Below, piece by piece: positions 1 through 7,611 of a stretch of DNA of 64,000 nucleotides (positions within the stretch are counted from its first letter, which is position 1; every line of letters starts with the position of its first letter). Both the position numbers and the translations under genes were made by a program. The stretch is taken from assembly GCA_002395835.1 (NCBI GenBank), contig DGVD01000002.1, positions 1 to 64,000 of the forward strand, given 5' to 3'. Under the pieces are notes generated by a model. It saw only the letters and a list, made by a program, of their open reading frames with translations, was not told the origin of the DNA and searched no databases. Source of the stretch: Bacteroidales bacterium UBA4293 (lineage in GTDB: Bacteria; Bacteroidota; Bacteroidia; Bacteroidales; Bacteroidaceae).

Positions 1-197
1 GGGCAGGATGTTGGCTGCCGACTGGTCCCTGTGATTACAATGATGGCATTATGGAATTTCTCCTTAATAAACACCTTTGCGGGTTGAGGCAATCTTTTGG
101 CAAATGTAGGATTGGAATCTGAACCTGTTCAACATACAACTGACATCATTAGTGCCAGAATAGTTATCAGGAAATACTTCTTATTTTTCTTGTCCAT
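1..197 (-). pseudogene. Relic of a secreted lipoprotein with in-frame stop (partial, runs off left edge)
   Basis: Reading leftward from an ATG at 197, the frame encodes a short Lys-rich N-terminus, a hydrophobic stretch and a lipobox-like Cys (codon 132-134). A TGA stop follows at once at 129-131. After it the same frame stays open to the window edge and encodes a segment with LPQPAKVFIKEKFHNA, which resembles the start of the small PepSY-like periplasmic domains (DUF2874 type) of Bacteroidetes. A good -7 box lies upstream at 258-266, so the locus was a real gene. I infer a nonsense-inactivated lipoprotein; a base-call error at the TGA is the main alternative. The family assignment is tentative. 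Confidence 0.5.
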
Positions 198-257
198 TTC
201 TTTATTTATTAATTGTTATTGTTTTCGTTGTCGTTAACGTTTCGTCGTTTTGACGGT

Positions 258-266
258 GCAAAAGTA
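258..266 (-). promoter_or_regulatory. Bacteroidetes -7 box
   Basis: On the minus strand this is TACTTTTGC, an exact TAnnTTTGC match, about 60 bases upstream of the ATG at 197. It should drive the lipoprotein relic. Confidence 0.6.
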
Positions 267-300
267 GTGTGTTTCTTTCGGGTGGCTATCAAAAAGCGCC

Positions 301-471
301 TCATTTCTTGTTCAATTGTTGCGACAGGTACTCGTATTCACGACAAAACGGACGAATGCCTTCGAAATGTGTCGCAAAAAGGGGCGAAACAATGGTTCTT
401 GTGCGATTTCCGGTGCGGAACCAGAGCAACAAAAGCCAGAACCGTCCCTCGTTCACACAGGCCTTACTCAT
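301..471 (-). other. Weak 56-codon ORF in the 0.6 kb gap at 198-794
   Basis: The gap between the relic and the next gene holds promoters, one hairpin and this ATG-started minus-strand frame ending at 301. Its product ends in EYEYLSQQLNKK. It has no recognised domain and lies upstream of the relic's own promoter. It may be chance or a decayed gene; I see no other coding signal in the gap. Confidence 0.15.
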
Positions 472-570
472 GATGTCGGGATTTGACGATAGTAAAAAGA
501 TAACGAAGTCATTGCACTACTATACAAACAACGGAAAGATACTCAATCCCAGAAAGGGTGTCTATTCCTG

Positions 571-597
571 CTCACATGGGGACAGTCCCCCTGTGAG
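571..597. repeat. GC-rich palindromic element (GGGGAC/GTCCCC hairpin)
   Basis: Arms 571-583 and 585-597 pair at 12 of 13 positions around a single central base, with a GGGGACAGTCCCC core. It is not followed by a T-run. A related core occurs in the long inverted repeat at 13464-13541, so it may be a dispersed REP-like element. Confidence 0.55.
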
Positions 598-699
598 CCT
601 CGCCCTAAAAACATCAAAAGATTCTCACACTTTTTGAATGAAACTGTTGATGAGCGATGACCCCAATTAGAGCAAGCATTAACTTTATTTATCCCCAAA

Positions 700-775
700 G
701 ACTCGCATGAGTCGAGATTTTTATCTACCTTTGCAGAAACAAATAGACAGATAAATAGGTAATCGACTTAAGTCG
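700..775 (+). promoter_or_regulatory. Promoter flanked by two dyads sharing AGTCG half-sites
   Basis: A TACCTTTGC box at 726-734 precedes the STM3941 gene. A 5+5 dyad (GACTC-GCAT-GAGTC, 700-713) sits where the -33 element should be, and a perfect 12-bp palindrome CGACTTAAGTCG (764-775) lies in the leader. No TTG is placed at -33. The shared CGACT/AGTCG half-sites suggest an operator for an unknown regulator; this is inference. Confidence 0.45.
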
Positions 776-794
776 CTTGCCAAAGCAAGAATTA

Positions 795-1292
795 ATGAGA
801 GAGATAAGAATATATCATTCAATTTGGAAAAACATAGCCTTGATGGCTGTATGTTTTATGTTTGCTGCAACGGGAGTTTTGATGCTTCTGCATGGAGAAA
901 AGTCATTCTTTGCATGGACAGGCATCTTATTCTTTGGCGGAGGTGGACTTTTCGTCTTATTCCTCATACTGAGAGAAAGAATCGCTCACAAAGCCTATTA
1001 TATCATTACAGACGAATCTGTTTTGGTGGATAGTGGAATGAAGAAATGGGAGGTCCATTTTGCAGATGTGGAAGAATTCTATCTGATCAATGTGGGGTCA
1101 TCTAAGCAGATAGGTATAAATTATAAGAAAGAAGTAGAGTTTCAGAAGATGAGTGATGCAAGCAGTGCAGGTCGCACCATTCGGAAGTTGAATGAAAGTA
1201 TAGCTGGGGTTCAGGAATCCTTGCCAGCGGATGGTCTCAACATAAAGCCGCAGGAATTGTGTGATTTGCTTAACATGAGGCTAATAAAGTAA
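795..1292 (+). CDS. STM3941 family membrane protein
   Basis: This 165-residue protein opens with IRIYHSIWKN and then two hydrophobic helices (about residues 12-32 and 37-58), followed by a soluble domain of roughly 100 residues with a basic and acidic mix. The layout fits the STM3941 family, small membrane-anchored proteins of unknown function that are common in Bacteroidetes. I chose the ATG at 795; an upstream in-frame TTG at 777 would add six residues but overlaps nothing useful. A strong -7 box about 60 bases upstream supports its own transcription. No catalytic motif is visible. Confidence 0.7.
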   Translation: MREIRIYHSIWKNIALMAVCFMFAATGVLMLLHGEKSFFAWTGILFFGGGGLFVLFLILRERIAHKAYYIITDESVLVDSGMKKWEVHFADVEEFYLINVGSSKQIGINYKKEVEFQKMSDASSAGRTIRKLNESIAGVQESLPADGLNIKPQELCDLLNMRLIK

Positions 1293-1371
1293 ATTACAAT
1301 TTGCAGAACCAATATCATAATGCTTTCAGCAGTGATTGAAATTACTCCGCTATTAAAATAATAATACTGAA

Positions 1372-1962
1372 ATGAAGATAGAACTATTTTCTAACGAAGA
1401 TTTTGCTAAAGCCTTTCCTTTGGCAGCAGGCGCATGGGGCGAATTTTATGCCGATGAACGGCATTGGTTTATCAATGCAGTAGCAGAGTACATCCTCCGC
1501 TATAACTACAGCAATCCCTCGCTGGCATTGAAAGCTGTGGGCGATGATGGTATGATTCATGGGGTGTTGTTTGCCAACTTCCATGATGACAAAGCAGATG
1601 TCAGTCAGTGGCGCGAGAACATTGAGGCACAGATGACCGACCATGAGCGTGAACGTTTCCGTCTATTGGCCGACTATATGTTGGAGGTTGACGGGAAAAC
1701 GGTACAGTGCATGAGTAACGGCGAAGTGAAACTATCACTTTTCATCAGCAATCAGAAAGGATGTGGAAAAAAGTTGTTGCAGGAAATGATGGATAAGTTC
1801 CGGCACAGAGACCTGAGGCATCTATACCTTTGGACCGACACCAGTTGCACCCACGAATATTACCCACAACATGGTTTCACACTGGTAAGTCAGTTCCTCA
1901 GCGAGGTCTATGACTCGTATGCTCCTGGCTATACCACGTATATCTATAAGAAGGGCATATAA
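1372..1962 (+). CDS. GNAT family N-acetyltransferase
   Basis: This 196-residue protein shows the acetyl-CoA-binding beta4-alpha3 signature of GNAT enzymes: LSLFISNQKGCGKKLL at about residues 121-136, where QKGCGK matches Q/RxxGxG/A. The C-terminal LYLWTDTSC and YYPQHGF segments match the usual beta5-alpha4 region. It should transfer acetyl from acetyl-CoA to an unknown amine substrate in the cytoplasm. The truncated SMR gene starts 10 bases downstream, so the two were probably cotranscribed. The substrate cannot be read from the sequence. Confidence 0.8.
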   Translation: MKIELFSNEDFAKAFPLAAGAWGEFYADERHWFINAVAEYILRYNYSNPSLALKAVGDDGMIHGVLFANFHDDKADVSQWRENIEAQMTDHERERFRLLADYMLEVDGKTVQCMSNGEVKLSLFISNQKGCGKKLLQEMMDKFRHRDLRHLYLWTDTSCTHEYYPQHGFTLVSQFLSEVYDSYAPGYTTYIYKKGI

Positions 1963-1972
1963 TCTGAGCATT

Positions 1973-2095
1973 ATGAAAGAATGGTTGTTCTTGATAGGTG
2001 CCATTGTCTTAGAGACATTTGCTACCACGATGCTGAAGTATTCGGAGCAGTTTACAAAACTTTTGCCAACAATCGGAATGTTAGCAGGTAAGTAA
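1973..2095 (+). pseudogene. Truncated SMR (EmrE-type) multidrug transporter
   Basis: The 40-residue frame encodes only the first helix and loop of a small multidrug resistance protein. LIGAIVLETFATTMLKYSE aligns with the EmrE N-terminus and includes the essential membrane Glu (E14 in EmrE) and the LK/MKxSEGF loop, then TKLLPTIGMLAGK and a TAA stop. Family members have about 105 residues and four helices, so three helices are missing. No continuation appears in the next 150 bases in any forward frame. I read it as a 3'-deleted gene rather than a functional short protein. Confidence 0.75.
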
Positions 2096-2114
2096 ATTCC
2101 AATTTACCGAACAG

Positions 2115-2144
2115 AATAAGCGAGGCCACATGGCTTCGCTTATT
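2115..2144 (+). terminator. Hairpin after the SMR fragment
   Basis: Arms 2115-2123 and 2136-2144 pair perfectly (AATAAGCGA/TCGCTTATT), with an inner GCC/GGC. There is no clear T-run after it, so it is a weak terminator candidate or the leftover 3' end of the truncated gene. Confidence 0.4.
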
Positions 2145-2234
2145 GAGTATTCTGAACAAATCGGAACAAATCTTCTCCGCACTTAAGCTGCAAAAATAAG
2201 CCGATAAATCTTCTTACTTTTCCCGGATAATTAT

Positions 2235-2243
2235 TATTTTTGC
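2235..2243 (+). promoter_or_regulatory. -7 box for the GH35-type gene
   Basis: TATTTTTGC matches TAnnTTTGC exactly and lies about 110 bases upstream of the ATG at 2353. The leader crosses a 28-codon open frame (2252-2335, ending FRRWLYKK) of unknown meaning. Confidence 0.55.
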
Positions 2244-2352
2244 ATAATAGAACTACCGCTTGGTTCGGACTGATTGGCATCGTCATCTTTGCCATGTACA
2301 TCCGGAACTTCAGAAGGTGGCTTTATAAGAAATAATTTGAACCTAATATACC

Positions 2353-4086
2353 ATGAAAAAATTACGCTATTTATTCTTATTGGCTTCTGCACTTTTCTCA
2401 CTGGCTGCTCAGGCTCAGCCAGCATTGGTGAAGAAGAACGGAACCACTCATTTTGAGATTGATGGAAAACCTTTTGTGATGTTTACGGGCGAGCTGCACA
2501 ACTCTACCAGCACCAGCGAGAGCTATATGGAGGAAATAGGGGTGTGGAAGCAGATGAAGGACGCTCACTTTAATACCGTGATAGCTTCGTGCAACTGGGA
2601 TATGATAGAACGCGAACCGGGGAAGTACGACTTCACCTCGGTGGATCATGTGATAAGGAATGCGCGTGCGCACGGCCTCAAGGTGGTGATGATCTGGTTT
2701 GCCAGCTGGAAGAACTCCACCTCTACCTATGCCCCAGGCTACGTCAAGCGGAATCCGAAGAAGTATCCGCTGGTGAAGAACGAGGCAGGGCAGACGCTGA
2801 ACATCCTCTCTACCTTCGGGCAGGAAACGAAAAATGCGGATAAGGCTGCATACGTGGCTCTGATGCGTCACATCCGGGAGACAGATAAGGATAACACGGT
2901 GATTATGATGCAGGTAGAGAACGAGATGGGTATCTTAAGTTCCAAGAGAGATTTCTCTGCTGCGGCAGAAAAGGCGTGGAAGAGTCAGGTGCCCGAAGAC
3001 CTCATGAACTACCTGAAGGCACACCGGGGGAAACTGTTCCCAGAGCTGGAGAAGGTGTGGGCTGCATCGGGCTATAAGATGAAGGGAACCTGGGAGGAAG
3101 TCTTCGGCAAGAGCCACCAGAACACAGCGGATTGGAAGGAATATCCTTACTATACGGAGGAAATTTTCCAGGCTTACCACTATGCCAAGTATGTGGGGGA
3201 GATCACTGCTGCGGGCAAGGCTGTGCATAATATCCCGATGTATGTGAACAACTGGCTGAAACAGCCGGGTATGGGTGCTCCGGGTGGATTCCCTTGCGGT
3301 AGTCCGCAGCCGGAAGTCATCGATGTGTGGAGGGCTGCTGCTCCTGCGGTGGATTTCATCGCTCCAGACATCTACATCGATGAGTACGAGTGGGTGCTGA
3401 GTCAGTTTGCGCTGAGCGAGAACCCTATCTTCATACCGGAATGCCGAAACGATGTGGCTAAGGCGCTCTATGCATACGGTGAGTACGATGCCCTGGGTTT
3501 TGCACCCTTCGGCTTCGACGGCCCTATGGGGCAGCCGGGTGCTGGTGGCATGACCGAGGCTGAATATGCCAACCTCCAGAAGTGCTACGGGCTGCTTTCT
3601 GGCATGGGTACGATGCTTACCGACCATTACGGCTCTGACACCATGCGCGGATTCTATGTAACGGCCGAGAATCCTAATCCTAGCATTGAAATGGGGGACT
3701 ATGTGTTAAAGTTCTCTTCTACCCAGCGCATGCAGGCCTTCGACTACGGACAGGGCGCTGAGCAACTGGCAGCTGAACAGGCTGCTCTGGATGCCCAGAA
3801 CAGGAACAACCGTCAGTCGGCTGGTCTCGTCATTCAGACGGCTCCCGACGAGTTCTACCTGGTAGCCATCAACGGCATGCTGAGATTCGCTCCGAAGGAT
3901 AAGAAGACGAAGGGCAGAGTGCTGGTGGAAACCTTGGAAGAGGGCACCTTCAAGGATGGGAAATGGGTTCCTGGAAGAAACTTGAATGGCGATGAGTACC
4001 ATGCGAACATCAATGGCGTGGGTGCCTTGAGGATAGTGGTTTACCAGTCTGCCGTGGAAGCTTTTGCTAGTCAGTGGGAGGATTAA
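2353..4086 (+). CDS. Secreted GH35-type beta-galactosidase with DUF5597 C-terminus
   Basis: The 577-residue protein starts with a signal peptide (cleavage near AQA-QP, residues 20-23). A TIM-barrel follows: IEREPGKYDF is typical of GH35/GH42 clan enzymes. The candidate acid/base is E191 in QVENEMG and the candidate nucleophile E363 in FIPECR. The last 150 or so residues match the DUF5597 region found on such proteins. It should release galactose or a similar sugar from oligosaccharides outside the inner membrane; the exact substrate is unknown. It is preceded by its own promoter and followed 79 bases on by a flavodoxin-like gene. Confidence 0.82.
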   Translation: MKKLRYLFLLASALFSLAAQAQPALVKKNGTTHFEIDGKPFVMFTGELHNSTSTSESYMEEIGVWKQMKDAHFNTVIASCNWDMIEREPGKYDFTSVDHVIRNARAHGLKVVMIWFASWKNSTSTYAPGYVKRNPKKYPLVKNEAGQTLNILSTFGQETKNADKAAYVALMRHIRETDKDNTVIMMQVENEMGILSSKRDFSAAAEKAWKSQVPEDLMNYLKAHRGKLFPELEKVWAASGYKMKGTWEEVFGKSHQNTADWKEYPYYTEEIFQAYHYAKYVGEITAAGKAVHNIPMYVNNWLKQPGMGAPGGFPCGSPQPEVIDVWRAAAPAVDFIAPDIYIDEYEWVLSQFALSENPIFIPECRNDVAKALYAYGEYDALGFAPFGFDGPMGQPGAGGMTEAEYANLQKCYGLLSGMGTMLTDHYGSDTMRGFYVTAENPNPSIEMGDYVLKFSSTQRMQAFDYGQGAEQLAAEQAALDAQNRNNRQSAGLVIQTAPDEFYLVAINGMLRFAPKDKKTKGRVLVETLEEGTFKDGKWVPGRNLNGDEYHANINGVGALRIVVYQSAVEAFASQWED

Positions 4087-4165
4087 GGTTGTTTCCACTG
4101 GCAGGCTTGAACCGCTTCGAGAAAGAGATTAAGAAATAAACATAACTAACTAATACTTAAATACC

Positions 4166-4681
4166 ATGAAAGTTTTAATTTTACAGGCATCGCCTAGAGC
4201 GAAGGGGAACACAGCTTGGATGGCTGAAGTGTATAAGAATGCGGCAGAGGCTGCAGGGCACGAGGTAACGCTGGTGAATGTGGCTAAGAAGAAGATTGCG
4301 GGCTGCTTGGCTTGCGAGTACTGTCACGGCAAGGGCCAGGGCGCTTGCATTCAGAAGGACGATATGCAGGAGCTCTATCCGCTCATGGCAGAGGCTGAGG
4401 TGCTGGTGCTGGCTGCTCCTATCTATTACTTCACTCTGAACGCTCAGATTCAGCTTCCTATAGACCGTATGTACTGCGTGATGGGCCCTGCTAAGCTGCA
4501 GAAGATGGCACTTTTGGTGTCTTCACACTCTCCAGGTGTGTACACTGGTGCACTGGCAGGATATCATGATCTGTGCCGTTTCTGGCATGCAGAGGATACG
4601 GGTGTGGTAACCGCTAAGGCTGAGGAACAGAAGACTCCGGAAACCCAGGCAAAGATTGAGGAGCTGGTGAAGAAGCTGTAA
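4166..4681 (+). CDS. Flavodoxin-family NAD(P)H-dependent FMN reductase
   Basis: The 171-residue protein begins MKVLILQASPRAKGNT, the beta1-loop that binds FMN phosphate in the NADPH-dependent FMN reductase/flavodoxin-like family. A Cys cluster, GCLACEYCHGKGQGAC (residues 46-61), is typical of the iron-sulfur flavoprotein-related branch, and AAPIYYF (about residues 84-90) is the second flavin loop. It probably passes electrons from NAD(P)H to an unknown acceptor in the cytoplasm. It may be read through from the GH35 gene, because I see no -7 box in the 79-base gap. A strong terminator follows. Confidence 0.8.
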   Translation: MKVLILQASPRAKGNTAWMAEVYKNAAEAAGHEVTLVNVAKKKIAGCLACEYCHGKGQGACIQKDDMQELYPLMAEAEVLVLAAPIYYFTLNAQIQLPIDRMYCVMGPAKLQKMALLVSSHSPGVYTGALAGYHDLCRFWHAEDTGVVTAKAEEQKTPETQAKIEELVKKL

Positions 4682-4710
4682 GAAGCTATAAGAATTTTAT
4701 TTAAATCATA

Positions 4711-4756
4711 AGAGACCCAGACTGTGCCACTGTACGCAGTCTGGGCCTCTTGCTTT
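4711..4756 (+). terminator. Rho-independent terminator
   Basis: Arms 4711-4724 and 4737-4750 pair at 13 of 14 positions, followed by a T-rich tail (GCTTTCTT). Confidence 0.75.
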
Positions 4757-4761
4757 CTTCC

Positions 4762-4810
4762 CCCCCCATGGGGGGATTTTCTCAAATTTTACCTGACCCC
4801 ACTTGAGAAA
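4762..4810. repeat. CCCCCCATGGGGGG palindrome plus TTTCTCAA/TTGAGAAA dyad
   Basis: A perfect 14-bp palindrome (4762-4775) is followed directly by an 8-bp inverted repeat (4778-4785 with 4803-4810). The TTTTCTCAAATT string also occurs in the 13.5 kb inverted repeat, and CCCCCATGGGGG recurs at 6052-6063. It looks like a degenerate member of an intergenic palindrome family. Confidence 0.5.
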
Positions 4811-4882
4811 CCTCATTCGTGAATACTGAAAATTTATAAATTTTTCCGTAAATTGGGTTAGTGTTTCTTGGGGGAGAAGTGG

Positions 4883-4891
4883 TAATTTTGC
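4883..4891 (+). promoter_or_regulatory. -7 box for the alpha/beta hydrolase
   Basis: TAATTTTGC lies 27 bases before the ATG at 4918. This fixes that ATG as the start, because an upstream in-frame GTG (4861) would precede the promoter. Confidence 0.65.
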
Positions 4892-4917
4892 AGAGAAGAA
4901 ACTATGCATTTTTTACG

Positions 4918-6039
4918 ATGAAGAAAATTTTAGGAATGCTGCTGCTGAGCGGAATGCTGATGGCATGCACAGAGAGTAAAAATTCTAATATAGAACAAGA
5001 TATGAATAAGATGGAACTAACACAGGAGTGGGACAAGGTGTTCCCACTGAGTGAGAAGGTGAACCACCACAAGGTGACGTTCAAAACGCAGTACGGCCTG
5101 ACGCTGGCTGCCGATGTGTATGAACCGAAGGAGGCTCAGGGAAAGCTGGCTGCCCTGGCAGTGTGCGGGCCTTTCGGGGCTTGCAAGGAGCAGTCTAGTG
5201 GCCTCTATGCCATGAAGATGGCAGAACGGGGTTTCCTCACTTTGGCTTTCGACCCATCGTTCACGGGGGAGAGCAGCGGTGAACCTAGACGCACGGCATC
5301 GCCCGACATCAACACGGAGGATTTTATGGCAGCGGTGGATTATCTCTCTAAGCTGGAGAATGTGGATGCAGAGAAAATCGGTATCATCGGTATCTGCGGA
5401 TGGGGTGGCATCGCCCTGAATGCAGCTGCTGCAGATGCCAGGATCAAGGCTACGGTGGTATCTACCATGTATGATATGAGCCGGGTGAGCGGCAATGGTT
5501 ATTTTGATGCGGACGACAAGGAGGAGGCGCGTCATGCTGCGCGTGTAGCGATGGGGCAGCAGCGTCTTACCGACCCTCTGGCAATGGCTGGTGGTGTGGT
5601 GAATCCGCTTCCTGAGGATGCGCCTTGGTTCGTGAAAGATTACTACGATTACTACATCACGCCTCGGGGTTATCATGCTAGGAGCGGAAACTCTAACGAT
5701 GGTTGGAGAGTCATCGGCACGCAGGCTTATGCCAACACGCGTTTCCTCTACTATATCAATGAGATCCGTTCTGCGGTGCTGGTTATGCACGGTGAGAAGG
5801 CGCACTCCCGCTACTTTGGCGAGGCGGCTTACCACTATATGGTGGAGGGTAAGGCTGAGGGCTACCGTGTGGTGGGTGAGCCAAACCCGGTTCCAGAGAA
5901 CAAGGAGCTGCTGATTATTCCTGGGGCTACACATACAGACTTGTACGATGGTGGTTTCACGGAGCCAGAGGGTAAGGGTGAACCGAAGAACCTGATACCT
6001 TGGGATAAGCTTGCAGTTTTCTTCCAGAAGAATCTGTAA
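4918..6039 (+). CDS. Lipoprotein alpha/beta hydrolase (dienelactone hydrolase/YcjY-like)
   Basis: The 373-residue product starts MKKILGMLLLSGMLMACTES, a clear lipoprotein signal with lipobox Cys. The alpha/beta hydrolase core shows GPFGACKEQ (oxyanion side), AFDPSFTGESSG, and the nucleophile elbow GICGWGG, which carries Cys where most relatives have Ser. A late His lies in GATHTDLYD. It is probably an exported esterase or hydrolase of unknown substrate; the Cys elbow recalls dienelactone hydrolase. It stands as its own transcription unit, bounded by a -7 box and a terminator with a CCCCCATGGGGG palindrome on each side. Confidence 0.75.
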   Translation: MKKILGMLLLSGMLMACTESKNSNIEQDMNKMELTQEWDKVFPLSEKVNHHKVTFKTQYGLTLAADVYEPKEAQGKLAALAVCGPFGACKEQSSGLYAMKMAERGFLTLAFDPSFTGESSGEPRRTASPDINTEDFMAAVDYLSKLENVDAEKIGIIGICGWGGIALNAAAADARIKATVVSTMYDMSRVSGNGYFDADDKEEARHAARVAMGQQRLTDPLAMAGGVVNPLPEDAPWFVKDYYDYYITPRGYHARSGNSNDGWRVIGTQAYANTRFLYYINEIRSAVLVMHGEKAHSRYFGEAAYHYMVEGKAEGYRVVGEPNPVPENKELLIIPGATHTDLYDGGFTEPEGKGEPKNLIPWDKLAVFFQKNL

Positions 6040-6051
6040 TAACCCGATATT

Positions 6052-6101
6052 CCCCCATGGGGGTAATCCCATTTAGTCTCAGGATTAAATGGGATTTTTT
6101 T
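6052..6101 (+). terminator. Palindrome and rho-independent terminator
   Basis: CCCCCATGGGGG (6052-6063) is followed by a perfect 11-bp stem (6065-6075 with 6086-6096) ending in a run of T (6095-6101). Confidence 0.85.
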
Positions 6102-6134
6102 CTGCCCAAATTTTCTGGTTTACAGAGATTTTCA

Positions 6135-6142
6135 TATATTTG
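6135..6142 (+). promoter_or_regulatory. -7 box
   Basis: TATATTTG lies 24 bases before the ATG at 6167. A second match, TATTTTTG (6154-6161), lies so close to the ATG that its transcript would be leaderless. Confidence 0.5.
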
Positions 6143-6166
6143 TGGAAACTAACTATTTTTGTGCCT

Positions 6167-6571
6167 ATGGAGTACAACAATAAAATACCGGGAAAGCCGG
6201 GGCAGAAAACGGAGCAGAACTACACACACGAGAGGGACCGCTGGGAGCCTGAACCTTTTATAAACAGGCCAAGGTGGAGTGCCATGAAGATAGTGGTGGT
6301 AACGCTCATCTTGCTGGCGCTGTGCTATGGGGTGAACTACCTGATGAAACAGATGGATGGGCCTGAGAAACAGGAGGTTCCTGCTTCTCAGCCTGCTCCA
6401 GTTCAGAAAGAGGATGCCACCACGGAGGAGGATCTCTCTCTGGACATGGATGAGGTGCTGGCTCCGGATTTACAGCCCGGAGAGACTGAACCGGAGGAAG
6501 AACCGCTGGTTGATGAACCGAACAACACGGAGGAGGATCTTTCACTGCCTATCTACGAGGAGGTGGAGTGA
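6167..6571 (+). CDS. Single-pass membrane protein with acidic tail, function unknown
   Basis: The 134-residue protein has a polar N-terminus with tryptophans and prolines, one transmembrane helix (IVVVTLILLALCYGVNYLM, about residues 41-59), and a C-terminal tail of about 75 residues that is very rich in Glu, Asp and Pro. The tail contains EEDLSL twice (about residues 87-92 and 122-127). With a net positive segment before the helix, the acidic tail probably faces the periplasm. I do not recognise a named family. The ATG at 6167 was chosen because upstream in-frame codons precede both possible -7 boxes. Confidence 0.6.
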   Translation: MEYNNKIPGKPGQKTEQNYTHERDRWEPEPFINRPRWSAMKIVVVTLILLALCYGVNYLMKQMDGPEKQEVPASQPAPVQKEDATTEEDLSLDMDEVLAPDLQPGETEPEEEPLVDEPNNTEEDLSLPIYEEVE

Positions 6572-6609
6572 GGGCTTGTTAGTGGAAATTAATATAAAGG
6601 CACCTGGTC

Positions 6610-6648
6610 ATTCCGGTGGAGGGTGTAAGAACCTCCACCGGAATTTTT
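6610..6648 (+). terminator. Rho-independent terminator
   Basis: A perfect 13-bp stem (6610-6622 with 6632-6644) is followed by TTTTTAT. It separates this gene from the convergent SDR gene. Confidence 0.85.
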
Positions 6649-6668
6649 ATATGTGATTTACTGGATTA

Positions 6669-7484
6669 TCAGATGTGATAAACTTTCTTCATGGCTGCTG
6701 CCATCTTCTTCATGGTAAACTTGGGGGCAATACGCATCATCCAGTCCATCTGCTTGCAGTCTTTGCCGATGATGATTTTCCACTTGCCTGCCTCCATGCC
6801 TCTTACCAGGATTTCTGCCGCATCCCTAGGTAAGGTGTTGTGCTTTTTCAACTCTTCTTCGGACGCATTCTCTATGTTCGGGGCATTCTTTATTCCGGAG
6901 TGGGCCTGGATGTTGGTAGCTATCGCTCCGGGGAATACTTCGCTCACTTCTACGTTGGTGTCCATGAGCTCACCCATCAGTCCTTCTGTCAAGGCTCTGA
7001 CGGCTGCCTTGGAGGCTCCGTAGAAGGTCTGGCCTGGTACGGGGGTGAAGGCTCCCATGCTGGCTACGTTCACGATGTGTGCCTGAGGACGGGTAAGTAA
7101 ATGGGGGAGGAAGGATTTCACCATATACAGGGTGCCGTAGAAGTTGATGTTCATCACGCGTTCGATGGCACGATACTCCATCTGGCTTACGGGTACGAAA
7201 TCTTGGATGATTCCTGCATTGTTGATGAGGCCGTCGACGGCTCCGAAAAGGTTCACGGCTTCGGATGCTGCTTGCTCCACTGCTTCACGGTTGGTGATGT
7301 CTAGCTGCATCAGCTTCATGTCCTGGCCTTTCTCTCCAGCCAATGTCTGGGTCTGCTTCAGGCCTTCCAGATTAATGTCCAGGCCTATCACCTTGGCACC
7401 TTTGTTCAACAAATGTAGAGCGATTTCTCTTCCCATGCCGTTGCCTGCACCGGTAACTGCAATTACTTTTCCTGCTACTTTCAT
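6669..7484 (-). CDS. Short-chain dehydrogenase/reductase (SDR)
   Basis: This 271-residue classical SDR has the cofactor loop TGAGNGMG (residues 11-18), NNAG (88-91), a catalytic Ser142 in NVASMGAF and the YGASK motif (Tyr155, Lys159). Asp36 after beta2 (GLDIN) favours NAD over NADP. It should be a cytoplasmic oxidoreductase of a small alcohol or ketone; the substrate is unknown. It is transcribed divergently from the Fe-S aldo/keto reductase across a 127-base intergenic region with a -7 box in each direction, so the two redox genes may be coregulated. Confidence 0.88.
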   Translation of the reverse strand: MKVAGKVIAVTGAGNGMGREIALHLLNKGAKVIGLDINLEGLKQTQTLAGEKGQDMKLMQLDITNREAVEQAASEAVNLFGAVDGLINNAGIIQDFVPVSQMEYRAIERVMNINFYGTLYMVKSFLPHLLTRPQAHIVNVASMGAFTPVPGQTFYGASKAAVRALTEGLMGELMDTNVEVSEVFPGAIATNIQAHSGIKNAPNIENASEEELKKHNTLPRDAAEILVRGMEAGKWKIIIGKDCKQMDWMMRIAPKFTMKKMAAAMKKVYHI

Positions 7485-7507
7485 AATATATAGTTTTTTA
7501 ATGTATA

Positions 7508-7515
7508 CAAAGTTA
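7508..7515 (-). promoter_or_regulatory. -7 box for the SDR gene
   Basis: On the minus strand this is TAACTTTG, 23 bases upstream of the ATG at 7484. Confidence 0.55.
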
Positions 7516-7578
7516 GTCTTTTTTTGGGAAATAGTAGTATTTATTTTTCCTTTATTACTGCTTTTGATAAGATTTCCT

Positions 7579-7586
7579 TATATTTG
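7579..7586 (+). promoter_or_regulatory. -7 box for the aldo/keto reductase
   Basis: TATATTTG lies 25 bases before the ATG at 7612, back to back with the SDR promoter. Confidence 0.55.
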
Positions 7587-7611
7587 TAACTGATAACTTA
7601 AATTCTATACT

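Noticed and set aside
213..637. Two overlapping plus-strand frames in the first gap
   Set aside because: Composition and lack of start signals suggest chance; they cross the promoter of the relic and the palindrome.
2252..2335. Open frame with membrane-like tail ending FRRWLYKK before the GH35 gene
   Set aside because: It has no usable start upstream of the promoter and is too short to assign; kept only as a possible remnant.
5017..6072. 351-codon open frame on the minus strand opposite the alpha/beta hydrolase
   Set aside because: It is the antisense shadow of a well-supported GC-rich gene; its product is His/Arg-rich without any domain.
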